Shown in pieces: positions 1 through 9,149 of a stretch of 64,000 nucleotides of DNA. Source of the stretch: Floridanema aerugineum. GTDB taxonomy: Bacteria; Cyanobacteriota; Cyanobacteriia; Cyanobacteriales; Aerosakkonemataceae. The position numbers and the translations under genes are program-made. Positions within the stretch are counted from its first letter, which is position 1; each line of letters opens with the position of its first letter. Where the stretch lies: positions 23,827 to 87,826 of the forward strand of contig NZ_JBHFNQ010000101.1 of the NCBI RefSeq assembly GCF_041929345.1, in the 5' to 3' direction. The notes beneath the pieces are model-generated. The model was given only the letters and a program-made list of their open reading frames with translations, was not told the origin of the DNA and ran no database searches.

Positions 1-977
1 CTAATCTCGGCAATATTTATGGTTCTTTGGGACAATACCAAGTAGCTATGAATCTTTACCAACAAGCCTTGGCTATTTCCACCACTATATCTAATCAAAA
101 AGGTCAAGGCAAACTACTAGGAAACCTTGGTGTTCTCCAACGACTACAAGGAGATTACGACCAAGCTATTGAGTATCATCGACAACAGTTAGAAATCGTC
201 CATAATATTGGCGATCGCAAAGGAATAGCTAATGCTTTGGAAAATTTGGGAATTGTTTACTACTTCTTAAAAGAATACCAGAAAGCTGCTGAAAATATGC
301 AAGGTAGCTTATCAATTGCCAGAGAATTGGGAAACAAAAGAGATGAAGCGAGTACGCTAGGCAGTTTGGGCAATGTCTATTTCGCTTTGCAAAACCACTC
401 GTTAGCCAGGGATTTATATCGGCAGCAGCTAGAACTTTCCCGCGAAATAGGATATTTGGAAGGAGAAAAGGCCGCATTGGGAAATTTAGGCGTAGTTTGT
501 AATTCTACCGGACAATACGAGATAGCCATTCAATATTACGAGCGAGGATTAGCGATCGCCAGGAAAATAGGCGATAGACAAGGTGAGTCATACGCCTTAA
601 GTAATTTAGGCAATACTTATAGTTGTTTAGCGCAATACGAGATGGCGATTGAATACCACAAACAAAGCTTAGGAATTGCTGCCGGAATTGGCGATAAATG
701 GGCGGCGGCAGCAGCAATACATAATTTAAGCGATGCTTATCGCTTGCTCAAACAGTTCGATTTAGCAGCATTATTAGGAATGCGAAGTTTGTATATTTTT
801 GCCTGTATACAATCCCCTGAAATGGAAACAGCCATGATGACTCTCAGTAAAATAGCACTGGAAATTGGCATAGAGGAGTATGCCGAGATAATAGAGGAGC
901 AACTACAAGTCATTAAGCAAGAAGAGGGCGGTGAACAGGCAGTAGTAGGGTTAAGGCAATTACTTTTTGAGACTTGA
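1..977 (+). CDS. TPR repeat protein, 5' end outside window, interrupted by TGA
   Basis: A run of about seven 40-residue tetratricopeptide repeats of the cyanobacterial 'NLGNxYxxLGxYxxAIEYHxQSL' type fills the frame, so it should be a helical protein-interaction scaffold. The frame is already open at base 3 and reads NLGNIYGSLG upstream of the first possible TTG start, so the true start lies left of the window. The frame ends in TGA at 975-977, but the following codons in the same frame keep reading as the C-terminal part of a TPR protein up to 1214. The product is therefore probably shortened at its C terminus, unless the stop is read through or is a sequencing error. It lies head-to-tail with TPR paralogues downstream. 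No enzymatic domain is visible in the part present. Confidence 0.85.
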   Translation, partial: NLGNIYGSLGQYQVAMNLYQQALAISTTISNQKGQGKLLGNLGVLQRLQGDYDQAIEYHRQQLEIVHNIGDRKGIANALENLGIVYYFLKEYQKAAENMQGSLSIARELGNKRDEASTLGSLGNVYFALQNHSLARDLYRQQLELSREIGYLEGEKAALGNLGVVCNSTGQYEIAIQYYERGLAIARKIGDRQGESYALSNLGNTYSCLAQYEMAIEYHKQSLGIAAGIGDKWAAAAAIHNLSDAYRLLKQFDLAALLGMRSLYIFACIQSPEMETAMMTLSKIALEIGIEEYAEIIEEQLQVIKQEEGGEQAVVGLRQLLFET

Positions 978-1214
978 TTGACAAAAGCTTGGGAATGCTT
1001 GCGTGTAGCACCGGAAATCTTTAGAGAAATTTGCGAGGTTCTTAGGGAGACGCTGGTTCGTTACAATCTAGCAGAGCTTTTTTATCAAATGGGCGAATTG
1101 GATTTCGCTGTTTCCGATTTCAATCGCGCTCTATCTATTGTTGCAGAGTTAGGCATACCTTTACAACAAGACTGTACGGAGTTAAAAAAAGAAGTAAAGT
1201 ACACTTATGAGTAG
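978..1214 (+). pseudogene. C-terminal TPR fragment separated by in-frame stop
   Basis: This continues the upstream TPR reading frame without a shift, directly after the TGA. It ends in a last TPR followed by 'AELGIPLQQDCTELKKEV'. The 777-residue paralogue of this window ends in a matching 'TKLGIPLSQDCHELRAKL', so this is the native C terminus of the interrupted gene. The only start is a TTG touching the stop, with no ribosome binding site, so separate translation is unlikely. Its stop overlaps the next gene's ATG by eight bases, a coupling arrangement that makes sense only if the full-length frame was once translated. Read-through or a sequence error remain possible. Confidence 0.7.
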
Positions 1215-3219
1215 CCTTAATAAGTTTGTTAATGGAGAGCAAGAGATTATCCAGAAGGTTGACATCATACCCCCCGGTGAGTCAGTTCTGGTGGCGCTTG
1301 CCATCGACCCCTCTACCCTGAAATCTATCAAGCCACCTACTAAACGTACCCATTATCGAGCAGTAATTAACTGGCTCACAAAATATAAACCTCTGCTGTC
1401 TACTACTAATCTAGAACAAGTAAAAAGTTGCATAGAAGCCTTTCACCACCTCTGCGAAATAGAAGCTTGGGAAAAAGTTAGCCAACTTCTATTTATTCAT
1501 CTCAGTACACCCACAAAAGAGCAACTACACAATCAACTTTATACCTGGGGATACTATCGAGAACCGCTTGAATTATACAAGCGAATTCTTCACAAGCTCA
1601 ATTCTCGAATAGACGCTATCATTTTCAATAATTTCGGTAACTCTTATCTTACCTTTGGGGATTTAGATAAAGCAATCGAATACTACGATCGGAGTTTAGC
1701 CATCGCTCAACAGATTGGTGATTCATTGATAGAAAGTCAGTGTTTAGCAAATCTAGGACTAGCTTATCGAGGTAAGGGTAACTCAGGTAAAGCTATAGAT
1801 TATCACCAACGCAGCCTAGCCATCGCTCAACAAATAGCAAATCGCCAACAAGAGGCAGGATGCTTGAAAAATTTGGGAGAAGCTTACTTCGATTTGGTAA
1901 ACTATACGCAAGCGAGAAGCTGTTTTGAACAAGCATTGAATCTAGCCCAAGAAGTTGGCGATATCCAACAAGAATGTCAAGCTTTGGAAAGTTTAGGACG
2001 GCTATATTTACTCCTTAAGAAGCCAAATAAAGCCATTGAGCATTATCACAGGAGTTTAGCGCTCGCGCGACAAATCGGCGCTCGTCAAGATGAAGAAGTA
2101 GCTTTGGGAAGTTTGGGTAATGTTCATATACTTTTAGAACAGTATTCCCAAGCAGTTCAGTATTTAGAAGAAAGCCTAACGATTGCTAAAGAAATCGGTT
2201 CTCGTCGGGGTCAGGAAAGCAATCTGGAAGCTCTGGGGAGTGCTTACCATCAACAAGGAGACTACGATCGAGCGATTACCTGTTATCAAGATAGTCTCAA
2301 AATGGCGCGACAAGTCCAAGACCAATTTTGGGAAAGCCGAGCCCTTAGAAGTATTGGAAACCTGTACTCAACTACAGAAAACTATCACAGTGCTATCGAA
2401 TGTTATCAACAAAGTTTAAAAATTGCCGAGCAAGTTCAAGACCGTCCTGGTGAGGAAGCTGCTTTAGCCTATCTGGGAACATTATATGCAGAGTTAGATG
2501 AATTCGTTCTGGCGATCGAGTGTTTTCAGCAGACTTTGGCGATTTCACGGGAACTCAATGACCTTCAGGCACAAGGAGAGTATCTCGAAGATTTAGGTGA
2601 AGCCTACTATGCGCTGGAAGACTATGCCGCTGCTATTAATTACTTTGAACAAAGTTTGGCAATTAGACGGGAAATTAGCGATCGCCAGGGACAAGCAGAA
2701 GTTTTATGTAACTTGGGTCTAGCTTACGAAGCGATCGAGGAATATACTCAAGCAATCGATTGTTACGAAGAGAGTTTAGCTATAGCCCAGGAAATTGACG
2801 ATTCCTTGCTCGAAGCTAATGCGCTCTCAAATCTGGGCGATGCTAACTACGCTTCAGAAAACTATACCAAAGCTGTTGAATGCTACCAACAGAACCTGTT
2901 ATTGAAGCAAAAACTCCAAGATATTCAGGGTGAAGCGATCGCTTTAGGAAACTTGGGGGCTGCATACTACGCTCTCGGGGACAACACTAACGCGCTCGAT
3001 TACCAACAGCAAAGTCTCGCAATTTCCAAAGAAATCGAAGACCTTCACCTGCAAGCAACCACTCTCTGTAATATGGGATCGACACTGACAGAACTGGAGC
3101 GGTATTCAGAAGCTCGTGATGCTTTGCAGACAGCGCTAAAGATTTGTCGAAAAATTGGCGCTCATTCTACAATGGATGAAGTGCTGCTGAGGTTGGTCGA
3201 TTTGCCTCATCAGTATTAA
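1207..3219 (+). CDS. TPR protein with shared N-terminal domain (670 aa)
   Basis: Residues about 20-135 form a domain found in three other proteins of this window. Landmarks are THYRAVINWLTKY, an EAFHHLCEIEAW helix, and HNQLYTWGYYREPLELY. About twelve TPRs follow to the C terminus. TPR superhelices bind peptides or partner proteins; no catalytic motif, signal peptide or membrane segment is seen, so the product should be a cytoplasmic scaffold or sensor. The ATG overlaps the end of the preceding TPR frame by eight bases, suggesting translational coupling, and a paralogue follows after 30 bases. Tandem paralogues of this kind usually arise by duplication. Partner unknown. Confidence 0.88.
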   Translation: MSSLNKFVNGEQEIIQKVDIIPPGESVLVALAIDPSTLKSIKPPTKRTHYRAVINWLTKYKPLLSTTNLEQVKSCIEAFHHLCEIEAWEKVSQLLFIHLSTPTKEQLHNQLYTWGYYREPLELYKRILHKLNSRIDAIIFNNFGNSYLTFGDLDKAIEYYDRSLAIAQQIGDSLIESQCLANLGLAYRGKGNSGKAIDYHQRSLAIAQQIANRQQEAGCLKNLGEAYFDLVNYTQARSCFEQALNLAQEVGDIQQECQALESLGRLYLLLKKPNKAIEHYHRSLALARQIGARQDEEVALGSLGNVHILLEQYSQAVQYLEESLTIAKEIGSRRGQESNLEALGSAYHQQGDYDRAITCYQDSLKMARQVQDQFWESRALRSIGNLYSTTENYHSAIECYQQSLKIAEQVQDRPGEEAALAYLGTLYAELDEFVLAIECFQQTLAISRELNDLQAQGEYLEDLGEAYYALEDYAAAINYFEQSLAIRREISDRQGQAEVLCNLGLAYEAIEEYTQAIDCYEESLAIAQEIDDSLLEANALSNLGDANYASENYTKAVECYQQNLLLKQKLQDIQGEAIALGNLGAAYYALGDNTNALDYQQQSLAISKEIEDLHLQATTLCNMGSTLTELERYSEARDALQTALKICRKIGAHSTMDEVLLRLVDLPHQY

Positions 3220-3249
3220 TTATAAACAATAAAAAACTTTATTGATAAC

Positions 3250-4437
3250 ATGGATAATCTTAATAGTTTAAATTTGGAAAAACGGCTAGAGTTAGAAGCA
3301 GCATATCTTAAATCCTCTAACGAATTCGTTCTAGAATATCTCGGAATCGAGCCACAAGCTCTAAGATATATCAAATCATCTTTGAAGCGGTCTCATTACA
3401 GGGCTGCAATCAGCTGGCTTATAAAATACCAACCTCAGCCCAATGTTTCCAACTTGGAAAAAGTGAAAGGTTACTTGGAAACCTTTCACCATCTTTTTGA
3501 AATATCAGCTTGGAATCAAGCTTTAAAAGTTGTGACTATTAATATTAGTGCTTATGAAAATAACCAGCTTCATAACCAACTTTTTAATTGGGGATATTAT
3601 AGAGAATTAGCAGCATTTTATCAAGGATTTTTGGATTATTTAGAAAACTTAGAGCCTTACTATAAAACCATTTTATTATATGGTATGGGTAAAGTGTATT
3701 ATGCCTTGGGATATCTGACAAAGGCGATTAATTGCTATCAACAAGCGTTAGAGCTTGCACGTACACTTCCCGATAATCAGCAGGAAGGAGCAATTTTAAA
3801 TGGTTTAGGTCTTGTTTACTTTTCTTTAGGTAACTATACTCAAGCTATTAATTGCTATGAACAAGATTTAGCGATCGCGTGGAAAAATGACAACCGTCAA
3901 GGACAAGCTGCTGCACTTAACAACTTGGGACTTGTGTTTTGCAAACAAGAAAAATTCTGCAAAGCAATTAAGTACCAAAAGGAGAGCTTGAGAATTTCAC
4001 GCCAAAGCCCCGATCATTCTGCGGAAGGAAGAGCATTGGGAAGCTTGGCACAAGCTTACACTGGTTGTAAAAAATACGATCGAGCTATTGAATACCATCA
4101 ACAACATCTAACTATTATGCGGCGAATCGAAAATCGCGCAGGTGAAGCAGAGGCATTATGTAATTTGGGAATTACCATAGCAAAAGTTAAGGAAGTAGAA
4201 TTCAACCAAGCATTAAAGATTGAAGATTATTCAGAAGCATTAAAGTACCTTTACCAAGCTCTGAAAATTTCTAGAGAAATTGGTATACGTTTAACCGAAG
4301 CTAATGTTATGTTAAATCTTACAGTGATTTATCAAAAGTTAGGTGAGAGAAATTTGGTTTTTAAATATTGCCAACAGGCTTTGAGTATTACCGGTGAATT
4401 GGGTATACCGCTTGAATCCCTAAAACACTTGGGGTAG
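3250..4437 (+). CDS. TPR protein with shared N-terminal domain (395 aa)
   Basis: This is a shorter paralogue of the gene just upstream. Residues about 25-135 carry the shared domain (SHYRAAISWLIKY, LETFHHLFEISAW, HNQLFNWGYYRELAAFY), followed by about six TPRs. The end 'ITGELGIPLESLKHLG' resembles the 'LGIPLxQDC' terminus of the other paralogues, so the gene looks intact at its 3' end. No catalytic residues, membrane segment or signal peptide is visible. It is probably cotranscribed with the preceding gene, 30 bases away, and is followed by a 373-base gap. Role: protein-binding scaffold by family; exact function unknown. Confidence 0.87.
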   Translation: MDNLNSLNLEKRLELEAAYLKSSNEFVLEYLGIEPQALRYIKSSLKRSHYRAAISWLIKYQPQPNVSNLEKVKGYLETFHHLFEISAWNQALKVVTINISAYENNQLHNQLFNWGYYRELAAFYQGFLDYLENLEPYYKTILLYGMGKVYYALGYLTKAINCYQQALELARTLPDNQQEGAILNGLGLVYFSLGNYTQAINCYEQDLAIAWKNDNRQGQAAALNNLGLVFCKQEKFCKAIKYQKESLRISRQSPDHSAEGRALGSLAQAYTGCKKYDRAIEYHQQHLTIMRRIENRAGEAEALCNLGITIAKVKEVEFNQALKIEDYSEALKYLYQALKISREIGIRLTEANVMLNLTVIYQKLGERNLVFKYCQQALSITGELGIPLESLKHLG

Positions 4438-4810
4438 CTCTATTTAAAATACTACTTTTTCTTGGTCAGTCCCTAGTCCCAAATTGTCAATTGACTAAAA
4501 TTCATAGCGTGACAATTTAGGCTCTAGAATGTGGGCAGGAACGCTATTAACGCGAACATTTATGAATTATAGTAATATTAAACCCCAGTTGATTACCCGG
4601 TTTAGGGATTTTTATAGAACCACTTTCGTGTAGCGCGCACGTAGCGCGTAAGACACGAAGAACACGAAAGAAGAAGAGGATACGCCAATGGGTAACTAAC
4701 CCGGATTTGGTATAATTCTTGATGGCTCAAAAAGCTAATAATGAAAAACTGGGCATCTTCTTAGATAATTGCCAAAATAAGGAAATAACAGATCGTACTA
4801 AGGTTCGTTC
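4438..4810. other. Intergenic gap with GC-rich hairpin
   Basis: No coding frame is seen in this 373-base gap. It contains a hairpin with 9-bp arms CTTTCGTGT (4623-4631) and ACACGAAAG (4662-4670). The loop repeats TAGCGCG twice. The element looks like a dispersed cyanobacterial intergenic repeat rather than a terminator, because no T-run follows. The promoter of the next gene should lie in the last 150 bases, but I could not pick a convincing -10/-35 pair. AAGG about nine bases before the next ATG may be its ribosome binding site. Confidence 0.5.
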
Positions 4811-7800
4811 ATGCCTCGCGCAGTTATCCTTACCGCACTCTCCGTAGAATATCAGGCTGTTCGGGAACATTTGACCGACGTTCAAGAAGAAACACATCCT
4901 CAAGGAACGATCTACGAACGAGGGTACTTTACTGCTAACGGTAGAGTGTGGCAGGTAGGAATTGCTGAAATCGGTACGGGAAATGCGAGTGCATCCTCAG
5001 AAGCAGAGCGGGCTATCGCTTACTTCAAACCCAAAATTCTCCTGTTTGTGGGTGTAGCTGGAGGAATTAAAGATCTTGCGTTGGGTGATGTAGTTGCCGC
5101 AACAAAAATTTATAGTTATGAATCTGGCGACGCAGAGGATGAGTTTTTGCCTAGACCCGAACTGGAACTTGCTTCTTACAACCTAGTGCAGAGAGCTAGA
5201 GCGGAAGCACGTCCACATAAGCGTGATTGGTTGCAACGAGTGCAGCATTTGCCCAATCGCATCCCTAGCGTATCGGTTGCGCCCATCGCAGCTGGGGAAA
5301 AAGTGCTTGCTTCAACCCGGTCGAGTGTTTTTCAGTTTCTCCGAAAGCAATACAGCGACGCAATTGCTGTAGAAATGGAAGGCTATGGCTTGCTGAAGGC
5401 GGTTCGCATGAACCAGCAAGTGTCTGCGATCGTGATTCGGGGAATTTCTGACTTGATTGACGATAGAACTGAAGCAGATGCTTTTAGTTCTCAAGAAATG
5501 GCGGCACGTCATGCAAGCGCATTTGCTTTTGAGATTCTGGCAAAATTAGATATCTTCGTAGAGGATAACGCTAAACAAATTTCAGGAGCCACGCCTTATG
5601 GAAACATTGAAGAGTTAGTAACAGCGTCGATCCAAAGATTTATTCCGTCAATTAATGCCAGCACCTCTATTAATCTGAATGATGAGCGGCATAACCGAAT
5701 TGAGTATGGTTGCAAACTGCTTCGGCAAGGTCGATCTAAAGAAGCCTTAATTTATCTGACAGATCTAAAAACAGAAATTTGGTATAAGTCAGATTCTCTT
5801 GTTAGGTATCGCCTACTTGCCAATATTGGTATGGCTAATTTGGGGCTGGAGCAGATCCCTGAAGCTGCCGCCGCCTTTCTAGGAGCTAGACAGCACAACC
5901 CGGAGGATGATAAAGCTCTTGCTCTTGCCGCAATGGGCTATTTCTTACAGAGAGAATATATCCAAGCTGAGGAGTTAATTCAGCTGAGCCTACAGAAAAA
6001 TCCAGCTAATACGATCGCGTATTCCCTCCGAGTTCAGATGGCTTCAGCTACAGATACACTCGAAGCAGTTCTTGATAGAGTTCCGTTCGCTTACCGCAGT
6101 CATCCCGATGTACTGGTTGCTTTGGGACAAGCCGCTTTAGATCGGAAGCTATATTTCCAAGCTAAAGAATGGTTTCAAGCAGCTATCAATCAAGGTGAAG
6201 TGAACCTAAATAACGTCAAAGTTTTTCTAGGTATTAGTTTAATAGAACCTATCGCCAAGAATTTCTCTATTATTATTGCCGGACAGATCGACGAAGCAAA
6301 TAAAACCAATCTGCAACAGGCTGTAGATTTATTCACTGAAGTATTAGGTGGAACTTACCCTAATTTTGATAATTTATCCCCTATAGGATTAATAGCCTTG
6401 ATAAATAGAGGAAGTGCTTTGAGACTACTAGGAAAGCAAGATGAAGCAATCCGCGATTTTGAAATCGCTTTAAAAGAGAAACCTGATGAGCCTTATTGTA
6501 TAAAACAACTTGCCCTTCTAGCACATGAAAAAGGTAATGAACTAGAAGCATATAATTACCTTAAAAAAATCCTTTTATGTCCACAAACTCCTGAAGCTAA
6601 CTTACTAGCTGTTAGTTGTTTGATAGTATTAAAACAATTTATAGAAGCAGAAATTTTGCTAGATAAATTTATACATAATGAAGTTCACGAAGAATTTAAA
6701 AGAGAAGCTAAACAACTAAAGTTTGAGCTAAAGCTGGAACAAGGAGAGTACGGAAATGCTGATAAAATAATGCAAGAATTGATGAACGAACATCCAGAAA
6801 GTGTTGCTAATCAAATTTTACGAATCCGATTCATACGAATCCGATTCAAACGAAGTACTGCCCCTGAAGAAAATGTTCAGGAATTTATCGAGCAGGCCAA
6901 AGCATCCTTATTAGCTAATCCTTCTTATCCAGAGCAAATTACTTTGGCAGATTTGCTTTATAGCTTGAAGTACTACCGTGACGCTGCGGAAGTTTATGAG
7001 CAATTTGTTGATAAGACATTAAATACCTGCTTGACACGGAGATTACTCTCCGCCTATTACTACGCAGGTAATTATAGAGCCGCACTAGAAATTTGTCGGC
7101 AACTGCTTGCTCAGTATGGTGCTTTAGAATATGTCTCAGAAATGGCTGCATTTCTGTATGAGAATATTGGTAATCTTGATGCTAGTCGCCAAGTATCTTT
7201 GGACTACTTATGTCGCTTCCCTAATGATATCGTGATGCAATTGCGATTAGCAATAGTTAACTATTTAACCGGAAATATGGAAGAACTCGATCGCTTTCTT
7301 GACTCAAATCCCAGTATTGAGTGTTTATCCATTGATACTTGTATGATGCTGGCGCGATTTCTTAAGATTAGAGGGCGAATGAATTATTTTTTCGAGATTA
7401 TTTATGAAACAAGGAAGCGTTTTTACAACCAGGGAAAAATTCATGCTTTTTACGTAATATCCTACATGGAAGGAAGAAAAATTAAACCAAATATTTCAGA
7501 AATACAAAGTGTAGAGAATGGATGTGGAGTTCTCCTGAAAGATAAGTTTGGTATTCAGAAGTGGTATATTATTGATAATAGGCCAGATGCTGAACTTGCT
7601 CAGTATGAACTTAATGAAAGTCAGCCGCTTTACCAATATCTAATGGGTAAGACCTTGGGAGATGAGGTAATTATAGTAGAAGATAGCTTTGGTAAAAATG
7701 CTTTCACAATAGTTGCGATACAAGATAAATATTTGGCAGCAAGCAACCAAAGCTTTAGATTATTAGAAACATTACCAGACATCCAAGGATTTCGAGTAGC

Positions 7801-8983
7801 TTACATTCAAAGTACAGCAGAAGGCATCGATCCAGAGTGGCTAAAAAACCTTGATAATATGTTACAATCGGAGAAGAATAACTTTAATAAGTTTGATTCT
7901 GATTATCAAGAAGGAAAAATTCCCTTTGGTACTTTCGCAATCCTCCTTAATAAGAATCCTATTGAACTTTGGGAAATTTTGGTTGGTAAGCCTGAATCTT
8001 ACATCCATGCCTGGTCATACTTTAATTATGAAAAATTTGAAGATGCTCTTACGTTACTTCAAAAAGGAGGACTTGTAGTAGTCGATCCTGTATCTTTACT
8101 GACTCTCCACCAGTTAGGGATAGCAGATGATGTAGTTAGAGTCTTAGGGAAATTAGGACTGGCTCAATCAACTCTCGATTTACTTCAGCAAATGGTTGAA
8201 AAATTTCTTGGATGGGGAATAGATGGTTTTACAACTTATGGAATTGTGAATGAAAAACGAATTATACAAAAGTTTAGCTCCGATGAAGTTTCTCAACAAA
8301 GAGCTTACTTTGAACAAATTATTGGTTGGGTAAGAAACAATTGTTATATTCTCCCTTGTTGGAGATCTCTTGATATTAGTAAAGATAAACGAAATCAACT
8401 TAACGAGCTTATAGGCACAGCCTTTGTCGATACTGTGCTAATTGCTGGAGAGCCAGGACATATCCTATATTCTGATGATCAGGTGTTGCGCTGGTACGCT
8501 CGTGTAGAATCAGGAGTTGCAGGAGTTTGGACTCAGGTTATTTTAAATTATTGCCTACAGCAAAAAGGTGTTGATGAAGCGGTGCATCGTAGCGCAACTT
8601 TGCAACTGATTCTATTGGGTTATAACTACACCGTTGTAGATGCAGACATCCTGATGGAAGGAGCTAAGCAAGCTAAATTGGAAATTAAACGAAGTTACAC
8701 TGCGGTTTTAAAAGTTCTTGCAGATAGAAGAATATCGTCAGATTATATTGCTTTTGTTGCTGCTGAATTTATTTGCAAGCTGTGGGTGGAATTTAACGTT
8801 CCTTTTCTTAGGGATAACTTGATTTTGGAGTTATTAAAATTCATCGTATCTGGACGATCTCAAAGGCAAATTATCCCAAAATTGGCAAGTTGTATTGATA
8901 AGAGGTTGGCTTTGATGCCTATTGCTAAAAATCAAATATTTCATTTAATAGAAATATGGTGGAATTGTGGAATATATTATTAA
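4811..8983 (+). CDS. Nucleoside phosphorylase-TPR-GreA/B-C-like-PIN protein (1390 aa)
   Basis: Residues 1-260 are a nucleoside phosphorylase/MTA-SAH nucleosidase fold. They start AVILTALSVEY, include GVAGGI, and carry the active-site pattern VEMEGYG with RGISDLID. Residues about 290-830 are TPR-like helices. Residues about 905-985 resemble the C-terminal domain of the GreA/GreB transcript-cleavage factors (QPLYQYLMGKTLGDEVII). Residues about 1085-1240 resemble a PIN nuclease: VVVDPVSLLTLHQLG gives the first acidic motif and YSDDQVLRWYA the later one. From memory, TPR-GreAB-C-PIN proteins have been proposed as RNA-targeting effectors of conflict systems. A phosphorylase front end could sense or process a nucleotide signal. 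It sits between TPR paralogues on the same strand. PIN and GreA/B assignments are motif-based and moderate; the phosphorylase assignment is strong. Confidence 0.82.
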   Translation: MPRAVILTALSVEYQAVREHLTDVQEETHPQGTIYERGYFTANGRVWQVGIAEIGTGNASASSEAERAIAYFKPKILLFVGVAGGIKDLALGDVVAATKIYSYESGDAEDEFLPRPELELASYNLVQRARAEARPHKRDWLQRVQHLPNRIPSVSVAPIAAGEKVLASTRSSVFQFLRKQYSDAIAVEMEGYGLLKAVRMNQQVSAIVIRGISDLIDDRTEADAFSSQEMAARHASAFAFEILAKLDIFVEDNAKQISGATPYGNIEELVTASIQRFIPSINASTSINLNDERHNRIEYGCKLLRQGRSKEALIYLTDLKTEIWYKSDSLVRYRLLANIGMANLGLEQIPEAAAAFLGARQHNPEDDKALALAAMGYFLQREYIQAEELIQLSLQKNPANTIAYSLRVQMASATDTLEAVLDRVPFAYRSHPDVLVALGQAALDRKLYFQAKEWFQAAINQGEVNLNNVKVFLGISLIEPIAKNFSIIIAGQIDEANKTNLQQAVDLFTEVLGGTYPNFDNLSPIGLIALINRGSALRLLGKQDEAIRDFEIALKEKPDEPYCIKQLALLAHEKGNELEAYNYLKKILLCPQTPEANLLAVSCLIVLKQFIEAEILLDKFIHNEVHEEFKREAKQLKFELKLEQGEYGNADKIMQELMNEHPESVANQILRIRFIRIRFKRSTAPEENVQEFIEQAKASLLANPSYPEQITLADLLYSLKYYRDAAEVYEQFVDKTLNTCLTRRLLSAYYYAGNYRAALEICRQLLAQYGALEYVSEMAAFLYENIGNLDASRQVSLDYLCRFPNDIVMQLRLAIVNYLTGNMEELDRFLDSNPSIECLSIDTCMMLARFLKIRGRMNYFFEIIYETRKRFYNQGKIHAFYVISYMEGRKIKPNISEIQSVENGCGVLLKDKFGIQKWYIIDNRPDAELAQYELNESQPLYQYLMGKTLGDEVIIVEDSFGKNAFTIVAIQDKYLAASNQSFRLLETLPDIQGFRVAYIQSTAEGIDPEWLKNLDNMLQSEKNNFNKFDSDYQEGKIPFGTFAILLNKNPIELWEILVGKPESYIHAWSYFNYEKFEDALTLLQKGGLVVVDPVSLLTLHQLGIADDVVRVLGKLGLAQSTLDLLQQMVEKFLGWGIDGFTTYGIVNEKRIIQKFSSDEVSQQRAYFEQIIGWVRNNCYILPCWRSLDISKDKRNQLNELIGTAFVDTVLIAGEPGHILYSDDQVLRWYARVESGVAGVWTQVILNYCLQQKGVDEAVHRSATLQLILLGYNYTVVDADILMEGAKQAKLEIKRSYTAVLKVLADRRISSDYIAFVAAEFICKLWVEFNVPFLRDNLILELLKFIVSGRSQRQIIPKLASCIDKRLALMPIAKNQIFHLIEIWWNCGIYY

Positions 8984-9149
8984 TTGATATTATATAGCGA
9001 TGATTTGGTCTTGCTCGCTGCTAATGACGAGCAGACTATCTAAAGAGAGGACAAATGGGTAGAAAAATTAGTTATAATTAATACATAAGATTTAATAATG
9101 TACTTGAACTGGCAGGGTGTCTTTCAGTGAAAAAATTTAAATTGGAAAA

